Shown one piece after another: positions 22,001-30,800 of a stretch of DNA of 64,000 nt. This DNA comes from Ariolimax columbianus. Taxonomy: Eukaryota > Mollusca > Gastropoda > Stylommatophora > Arionidae. Location of the stretch: the NCBI GenBank assembly GCA_036924085.1, contig JAVGWX010000011.1:34966386-35030385 (forward strand), written 5' to 3'. The notes under the pieces are model-generated. The model worked only from the letters and a program-made list of their open reading frames with translations, was not told the DNA's origin and ran no database searches. Each line of letters opens with the position of its first letter. Position 1 is the first letter of the stretch. The translations under genes and the position numbers were made by a program.

Positions 22001-25000
22001 GTGACAGGTCTTTGTTTGGTGGTCCGTACAGGTTGAAGATGCGGATCTTCGTCTCTTGAGCCATTATGTCAACTCCTACAATTTCTGCTTGTCCGGTGTG
22101 ACCGTGCTACTCGGTATGCAGTTACGGGTCAGTATCAGAACCCCTCCTTTGTGACCTTCTCTATCCAGACGGAAGGCCTGGTATCCTCTGATTGAGAATT
22201 TATGGTTGTTTTTGAGGTGCGTTTCCTGGATACATGCCACGTCAATCTTACCTTCATGCAAGTGATGTGTTAGGGAGAGCTTTTTGTTAATGACTCCCTC
22301 CGCGTTCCACTGTAGTATTCTGAGGGTCTTGTGTTTTTGGTCAATAGTTTTTGCCCCATCACCATGTGCCTCGACTCCACAGCACATGGGTGGGTGACCA
22401 CCAGCAGCAATGGTTGGGCCCCTTCGAGGCGTGAGGCCCGACACTCTTGCTGCCTGGCGGTACTCCACAGGATGAGCGCCATGCTTTTTTCTATTAGGTT
22501 GTACAGTCATTATACAGCGATATACGTTGCACTGTGTTACTTGTTAAGCCTGTGGCCCAGTGCATCCGATTTCAACAGGCGTTTCTGTAGGGATGCTCTC
22601 CTTAGCCTTTGGCTGTCCCCAGCCTATCTGCAAGGCAGCAGTTGTTTGTGATCAGAGTTGTCTCTCTTATGGAAGTTGTCTTACAGGACTATCGAGTCTT
22701 CACCACTCGTGTCTATAGGGTGCGGTGATGATATATGATATGGACTATGTACTGGTTTGTACTATACCGGAAGAGAGGCAGTCCAGTGTGTCTGTATCCC
22801 AGGATCGTCACGTCCTGCCAGAAACGTAGCATGTGCATGTGAGGGATATCTCTTTGCTCCCTTTATTTTCTCGGCTTTTCTGCAGTGATGGTACGCCTAG
22901 CATTTCCCGCCACCTGGGAGATTGTCACAATAGGGCAGAGGTGCAATGTCTGCTGGCCTGCATCTCTTCTGCGTCCATTGGGATGACTGATAGCAGACAG
23001 ATGTAGAGAGCGAGGCAGGAATGCATTTAACCAGGGGACAAGCCTGGTAATGGCGCGGAGATGTTGTTCACCTGGTGTGCGGACATATCTCATGATCAAG
23101 GGTTGCGTCTCAACAGTTCGCAGTGAGGTGGCTGCTCTACTGCTTGCGACACCCCGACCGAGAACTAAGTCTTCTACTAGTGGTTTCACACCTCATCGCC
23201 GTATGGAGTGACTATCGGGCAGCTTCCCGCCCGCTTTGATCAGCGTGCGGCATATACCTCTTTCTGCGGCTCAACCGGGTCGGGCCCCAGGTCCCAACCA
23301 TATTGTAGCCTCCCATCACAGTGGTGCTGAGATTTTGGGCGGGATTCCGGCTTAGAGGCGTTCGGCCGTAATTCCTCAGATTGTAGCCTCGCACCTATGG
23401 CTCATCAGCCAAGCACGTGAACCAAGTGTCTGCGACTTGCGGTCCCTCTCAAGTTGAGCAGGATTACCGTAGCAACGCCCTGTCATTAGTAGGGTAAAAC
23501 TGACCTGTCTTCCGCGGGTCTAATACCAGCACCCGTTCACTATTAGACCCAACGAATCAATAGAGGGCTTTTTAGACAGTCAATTGCCATGTGTCTGAAA
23601 CCTGCGGTTCCGCTAGGGTTAAACAGGATTACTGTAGCAACTCTCTTTCATTAAGAGGGTAGGACTGACCTGTCTTCCATGGGTCTAATTCCAGCACACG
23701 TTCCCTATTAGACCCAACGAAAATGCTCTCAGTCTGTCAGTCTTTTTACAGTGTTGGCGTGTTGAGTCAAATTAAGCTGCAGGCTCCACTCATGGCAGGA
23801 TCAACCAGATATCTGTCGGAGACGTACGAACCACACACACCGGTCGGCGATGGAAGGAAGGATGGATGTGTAAAAAGCCTCACTAGGACGGCCTCAGGGA
23901 CCGACTGACGGACGGACGGTTGTTCCGTCCCTCACTCCGTCAACCTAGGACCGCCTGACAGGGGCTCGTACACACACCAACCGACCGGTCTCGCTCGGGG
24001 AGGGATGGCAGCGCTCTGTGCAGAACGGATCCCAACGACCCCGGCAATTATTTTCACTGGAACTGGAGACGATTTTTGCCTGCCGGCCTGCCCTTCTCCG
24101 ACGGGTTGGTCGGGCGAGGACAGGGCCTTTAGGCACGATTCCTGCTTTCTATTTGTAGGTCAAAAGCTCTTTGCGAGAGAATGACCACCAGCGAGACAAA
24201 CTGTCGAGATAGGCTATACGCCTTCTCATAACCATAACGGACTGACATAGCTTCTCGATACGGACCACAGTAACGCACCGTTTCCAGCGGTACGACTCCA
24301 CAAAATTGGTCCCGCTACAGTGCCGGGGAAAGGCGGGTGAGCGTGTTAGGCAGGCCCGCGCTCTCACTCCGCCTGGCGGGACTGAGATCGCTGTACGAAT
24401 ACTGGATGAGAGTCAATCGCGCCAGCGAGAGACCAGCCCCAATTCAAGTGGAAGCTGCTGCACTATTGAACTCTGGATTTGAGGATAGGGATTGCAGTGG
24501 GAAGCTAAATCTCCAAAAATCTAGTTGAAACCAGATGTGTCAGGACAAAAGATGCAGATATAGCAGCTTTGCTGCAAAATATGGCACAGCATCACAATGT
24601 CCTCTTCAGGATGAACGCAGAAGGAGATTAAGGATAACAAACAAGATACATTTTCTTAACAGGGAGTCCACCATCTGCACCAGTGAGCAGTAGTACAATC
24701 TTCTTGACATATAGTGAAATAACGTCCTTGTAAAAACTCTTGTTTCACGAATGAATGTCTCTATTTGTCTGTCTCAATTTTATAGACTCATTTTAGCTCC
24801 ACCTAAATCAAGATGGCGGTAGTTAGTAGATCTACTCTTCCTTCCTGGTTGACTGGTCTGCTGTCAATCTTACTTAGCTACTCCCCTTTTTGAATCCTGT
24901 TGACTCCTATGACTACTTGTCACTCTAAATGTGACAGGATGACGTACGGTTAATTGTTGCCTAACTCCTCCACCCGTACTCTGAACTCCATATACTACAT

Positions 25001-27461
25001 CCAAAATGGCCAGATTAATGCCCCATTTCACCACATACACACCATTTTTTAGTTCATCATTTTTCACGACAAGCTGATTTTGCTAGCTGGAGGACATGAG
25101 GCGAACTCTAACTGACCCGTGCCAGCTGAATGTCCCAACTACTTTTAGTTACAGAGAATCAGCTGCTGTCTCTAATCCCTATGTTTTCCTGAACGGTGGT
25201 CCTGTTACATACTGCACCATGACACATAGCCCTGTTACACTTTTGTTCATTCAGTACTTTAGAGATGACCCCCCCCATCTTAACATTTGTGATGTAGAAT
25301 GGAGAAAGCACATGTGAACACCACCAGTATCATTCCTGGATAAGCGGAGATGCTTAGCAGTGCATGAGCTGCAGTGGTCAGAGAACCAGAGCTGCCAAGT
25401 CCCTTCTACACCTCCATGCAGTGATCCTAGATAACAGGCTGCAACAGAGCAGACCGGCTAAGGAGACGTCATCGAAAAGGGAAGGCTAACCTGGCACTAA
25501 AAAATGCCTACTGAAGTCAGATGTGTCGCAATGAAAGGTGCAAATATCGCAGTCAAGCTGTGAATTATGACACACCACATTCCAATGTCCAGACAACTTC
25601 CTGTTACTTGCAAGGCCTTTTTCAGGGTTTGGTAGCGGGAGATTGAGAACGAACGAAGTAGAAATATAATTTCTGGACTAGCTAATTGAAGATCAAAATA
25701 ATTACAAACTGACTGCTACTTTCTTTAGATATATTGAAAGTTGACATCTGAAAGCATTAGAACCAGATGGAGAAGACAGTATTTCAGCTGCATTCCTGAT
25801 CTAATGGCTTTTTGTCTGATTTCTGAACTTGCTCTGTAGATTTCTCAACTAATGGACCGGTTTGAACAACAGTTTGAGAATCTAGACGTACAGTCCCAGG
25901 TGATGGAGAACACAATGATGAACTCATCAACACTTACAACACCACAGAACCAAGTTGATGCTCTCATGCAAGAGATTGCAGATGAGGCTGGGTAAATAAT
26001 TTTATCTAAATTTTTTATCATACTGTTAATTCCGGTGTGTCCTTTGTTTGTTGTTTATCCACAGTAATTTGAATAACTGATCGAATCACGTCAGGGTTGA
26101 AATCCCAAACGAGCCCTAATATTTGGTTCCATTTCATTTTTTGTTTAAAATTGTAATCAATACTTTCAATTCTATTATCATCATGAAGCATGTCCTTTGC
26201 AAAACGTTGCTCTTATTACAGCTGATTTGTAAGCCACTTGATCACTGGCCAGCTTGCCTGTCTCCGTTACTGTCAACCCCCAAAACCTCTGTAATGTCCT
26301 TTGTCCATCTTATCCTTGACCGTGTTTCCATCCATGGTTGACCATGTTTCCATCAATGGTTGACCATGTTTCCATCTATGGTTGACCGTGCAAGTTCTCA
26401 GGATTTTTATTTTGGTAATTTTGTTAGTGTTCTGTCAGACATTTTTCAGTTGACATGTCCTCTGTAGCAACCATGGTCATTCTTCTCCTTATTCTTGTTT
26501 GGCAATCTTCGTTGTTGCTTACAGTTTAGTTGAGATATTCTTCTTCTTCTGCGTACGCAGTCAGACAGTAACCATTATTTTTTCGAAAAAAGCGGCGGTC
26601 ATCCTGAGGCTGTCGCCACTGCCATAGAGCTTGTCTTGCAGTTCCACTGGTAATGGCCACATCTGCTCTCTCTGATCCTCGTATGTCGGGCAGTTCTGCA
26701 GCAGATGTTCAGCGGTCATTTTACCAGTACCGCACGGGCATTCGAGATGTTGTTCGCCTGGTGTGCGGACAGCTCTCATGGTCATTGGTTGAGTCTCGAC
26801 AGTTCACAGTGAGGTGGCTGCTCTACTGTTTTCGACACCCCGACCAGGTACTAAGTCTTTAGTTGGTGGTTTCGCACCCCATCGTCGTATAAGGTGAGTA
26901 TCAAGCAGTTGATCGGCGGACGGCAAGGACCTCTTGCTGCGGCTCTACCGGATATGGCTGGGGCGCACGCCCCAGGTCCCGAGCATGTAGGAGCCTCCCA
27001 TTGCAGTGGTGCTGAGATTTTGGGCGGGATTGCGGCTTACAAGGGTTCGGCCGTATTCCCCCACATGGTAGCCTCGCGCCATTGGCTTATCAGCCTGGTA
27101 CGTGAACCAAAGTGTCTGCGGCTCCTCTCGATATGAGCTGGTTTTCCGTAGCAACGCCCTGTCATTAGTAGGGTAAAACTGACCTGTCTTCAGATGGTCT
27201 ATTTCCAGCACCCATTCACTATTTGGTCAGACGAATTTATTGAGGGCTTTTGTTTGTCAATGACCAGGTATTTGAAATCTGCGGTTTCTGCGGGGTTAAA
27301 CACGATTTCCGTAGCGTTCTTTCATTAGAGTGTTTGAGAGCTGACTTGTCTTCCGTGAGTCTAATACCAGCGTACGTTCATTTTTAGACTCAAACGGTAG
27401 TGCTCTCGATTTGTCAGTCGTTCTACAGTATTGGCGTGTTCAGTCAAATAAAGCCGCAGGT

Positions 27462-27497
<36 letters not shown>

Positions 27498-27852
27498 GCG
27501 AGACAGTCAAGTTACTTAGAGGGTGGCCCCAGATTTTCGAGGGTCTAATTCCAGCACATGTTCACTATTAGACCCCACGAAGGTGCTCTTTTTTTGACCG
27601 TCATTCTACAGTATTGGCGTGTTAAGTTAATTTAAGCCTCAGGCTCCACTCCTGATAGTGCTCTTCCGTCAATTCCTTTGTCAGAACACTCGATGCAAAC
27701 CAACCGAGCCACAGGGGGCATAACCCCAGATTTCTGAGGGTCTAAATCCAGCACCAGTTCCATATTAGACACCAGAAAAGTGGTCTCGGCATGTCAATCA
27801 TTTCAGTGTTGGCCGTGTTGAGTCAAATTAAGCCGCAGGCTCCACTCCTGGG

Positions 27853-27885
<33 letters not shown>

Positions 27886-30800
27886 TTTGCAACCATACTT
27901 CCCCCGGAACCCAAACACTTTGGTTTCCCGGAAGCTGCCCGCAAAGTCATCGAAGCAACTCCTGCGGATTGCTAGTCGGCATCGTTTATGGTCAGAACTA
28001 CGACGGTATCTGATCGTCTTCGCGCCTCTGACTTTCGTTCTTGATTAATGAAAACATTCTTGACAAATGCTTTCGCAGTAGCTCGTCTTGCGGCGATCCA
28101 AGAATTTCACCTCTAACGCCGCAATACGAATGCCCCCGTTTGTCCCTGTTAATCATTACCTCCAGTTCCGAAAACCAACAAAATAGAACCGAGGTCCTAT
28201 TCCATTATTCCATGCACCATTATTCAGGCAGCCGAGGCCTGCTTTGAACACTCTAATTTTTTCAAAGTAAACGCGCCGGCCACCCAGGACGCTCAGCGAA
28301 GAGCACCCGTGGGAGAGAGCCGGCAGACGGTAGGGCAGGAGACAACGGGCAGTGAACCGGCGCGAGCCGGACCGCCCGCCTGCGCCTGAGATCCAACTAC
28401 GAGCTTTTAACTGCAACAACTTTAATATACGCTATTGGAGCTGGAATTACCGCGGCTGCTGGCACCAGACTTGCCCTCCAATAGATCCTCGTTAAAGGGT
28501 TTAAAGTGTACTCATTCCAATTACGGGGCCTCGAAAGAGTCCCGTATTGTTATTTTTCGTCACTACCTCCCCGTGCCGGGAGTGGGTAAGTTGCGCGCCT
28601 GCTGCCTTCCTTGGATGTGGTAGCCGTTTCTCATGCTTCCTCTCCGGAATCGAACCCTGATTCCCCGTTACCCGTTACAAACATGGTAGGCATGTCACGT
28701 ACCATCGACATTTGATAGGGCAGACATTTGAAAGATGCGTCGCCGGCACATGAGGCCATGCGATCAGCACAAAGTTATCCAGAGTCACCAGTGGGGACGC
28801 CGCAACCCCGCGAGGGGAAACGACGATTGGTTTTGAACTAATAAAAGCGCTCTTTCCGCGAGGGTCGGAGCTTGGTAAGCATGTATTAGCTCTAGAATTG
28901 CCACAGTTATCCAAGTAGGATCGTGTCATCTAAGGAACCTCGACTGATTTAATGAGCCAATCGCGGTTTCACCGTGAGACAGTGTGAACTTAGACATGCA
29001 TGGCTTAATCTTTGAGACAAGCATATGACTACTGGCAGGATCAACCAGATATCTGTCGGAGACGTACGTACAGCACACACCGGTCGGCGGAGGAAGGGTG
29101 TGTAAAAAGCCTCACTGGGACGACGGCCGCAGGGACCGACTGACGGGACGGACGGACGGTTGTTCCACCCGTCCCTCACTCCGTCGACCTAGGACCGCCT
29201 GACAGGGGCCTCCCACACGCACCAGACGACCGACCGACCGGGCTCGCTCGAGGAGGAATGGCAGCGCTCTGTGCAGAACGGATCCCAACGACCTCGGCGA
29301 TGAATTTCACTGGGACTAGAGACAATATGGCCTGCCGGCCTGCCCTTCTCCGTAGGAGAACGCAGGGCGTCGAGGCAACGATTCCTGCTTTCCATTTGCC
29401 GGTCACAAGCTCTTTGCGAGAGTCGGACCACCAGCGAGACGTACTGTCGAGCTCTGCTATAAGCCTTAGATAAATCACCACAGACGGACCACGTTTCCTG
29501 ATACGGACCAGACGAGCGCACCTCGGTGGAGGAGCCGCTACAACAAACCGCACCCAATTCGCTCTACGGGGAAAGGGAGGCGAGCGTTTTCCGCAAGCCC
29601 GCGCTATCGCTCCGCCTGGCGGGACTGAGATCGCTTTACGAACACTGGTTGAAATTGAGTCGCTGCGGCGAGACAACTACCCCAGATAGTTGAGATATTC
29701 AAAACGCATGATGTTCAGTAATTGTTTGCGTCTCTATAACTTTAGGTCTGATTTTCACCATGTCAGTGCTTATTGTCTTAGTCTTGTCGGTGTTTATGAG
29801 TAGATTTTGCTCTTTGTTGTGTCGTTTTACAGACAGGATCATCTATTCTAGCCCTCGGATGCCTAGGCGGTCATGCGATGTAAAAAGTCAAGGAATCAGA
29901 TTCCTAGGACGTCCAAAAGTACATTGGGAAGAAAACATACGACAGTCCCTAAGTGACAAGAGGGCCAAATTGGAAAGAGGCCAGGTGAAAGACTCCGGAT
30001 AGAACAGTATGGTGTTTTCTCTGGCAAACTTCTACACCTCACGGTAGAAGTGGAGCGGCTAAGTAAGAAAGTAGTTTGAATCAGCATCAATTTAATTAAT
30101 TCAGCAGTCATTTCCTTTGATTTACTCTTTTCCAATTGACAACATAAAAACTATTGGTACTTGTACCCATTTCAGATTGGAGTTGAATTTGGATTTGCCA
30201 TCAGCTCAGGGATCTGCCATTGGAGCCACTGCATCAACACATGCATCACAAGAGCAGGTAGGATGATTTTACTGTTGTCCCAGGGAAGAAAGACTAACGT
30301 CTGGGTGTCCCGGAGAAGAAAGAAAAATGTCTGGTCAAGCACAACATACTATTCAGACATGTTAGCCAGGGTCAGGCAAAATGTACTGGCCAAGATACTT
30401 TCCTTGACCTCTTTGTAGTCTTGTAGTCGGATGCACTGGGCCGACAGGCACAAAATAAAAACCGCAGTGCAACCTTGAAAAATGGAGAAATAAAGCGAAC
30501 GAAAAAAAAAGAAACAGAATCTACTGGAATGGCTTTGTTCGAAATGCAAAGGTCGCCACAAAGACAAAACTCCCTCCTGTCTGGAAAAATTGGATCTCTG
30601 GCACCTCTGCCTATTTGGCAATGTTGTTCGCCTGGCTCAGGATGTCCCAGCCTATCAGATTCTCCACAAATCTGTCCTCTGTATCAACAACCACCCACCA
30701 GCTTGTTAGAGGAGCACGAGAGGACACCCTCACACATAATGGCTTCAACAGTTGGCCTACTCTCTCTCAGCTTTAGATGGGATTTGACAATGGGCCTCCA

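Larger units (their letters stand above)
18638..24440 (-). mobile_element. LINE-A: full-length LINE with an rDNA-derived 5' leader
   Basis: On the - strand, from 24,440 down: a 5' external transcribed spacer-like leader (24,440-23,812), the first 20 or so bases of 18S joined to a later 18S piece (23,811-23,750), duplicated 28S 3' sequence ending near 23,090, a spacer with a SINE-like core, then an endonuclease/RT/RNase H ORF and a GAAGAAGAA 3' tail. The ends are set independently by the S1 SINE it splits. The flanking duplication is short or eroded (ATTC). The element lies antisense in CHMP1 intron 3. The ORF carries five in-frame stops and two frame changes, so this copy is dead. Confidence 0.85.
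26541..29686 (-). mobile_element. LINE-A non-autonomous derivative: rDNA leader joined to LINE 3' end
   Basis: On the - strand: ETS-like leader (29,686-29,052), 18S 5' part (29,051-27,813), 18S/28S hybrid repeats and 28S 3' end (27,812-26,776), a short post-28S leader shared with LINE-A (26,775-26,745), then the LINE-A 3' end with [20 protein letters not shown] and a GAAGAAGAA tail (26,744-26,541). A perfect 14-bp duplication flanks the whole, so it inserted as a single retrotransposition product. It lacks EN, RT and RNase H and must have been mobilised in trans. It lies antisense in CHMP1 intron 4. Confidence 0.9.

Noticed and set aside
27813..29051. Functional 18S rRNA gene
   Set aside because: The 3' third of 18S, ITS and 5.8S are missing, it is fused to LINE sequence and flanked by a target-site duplication.
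29820..30000. LINE C-terminal [16 protein letters not shown] reading
   Set aside because: Only a short match to the GRPxxRWxDNI motif with no supporting flanks; too weak to list.
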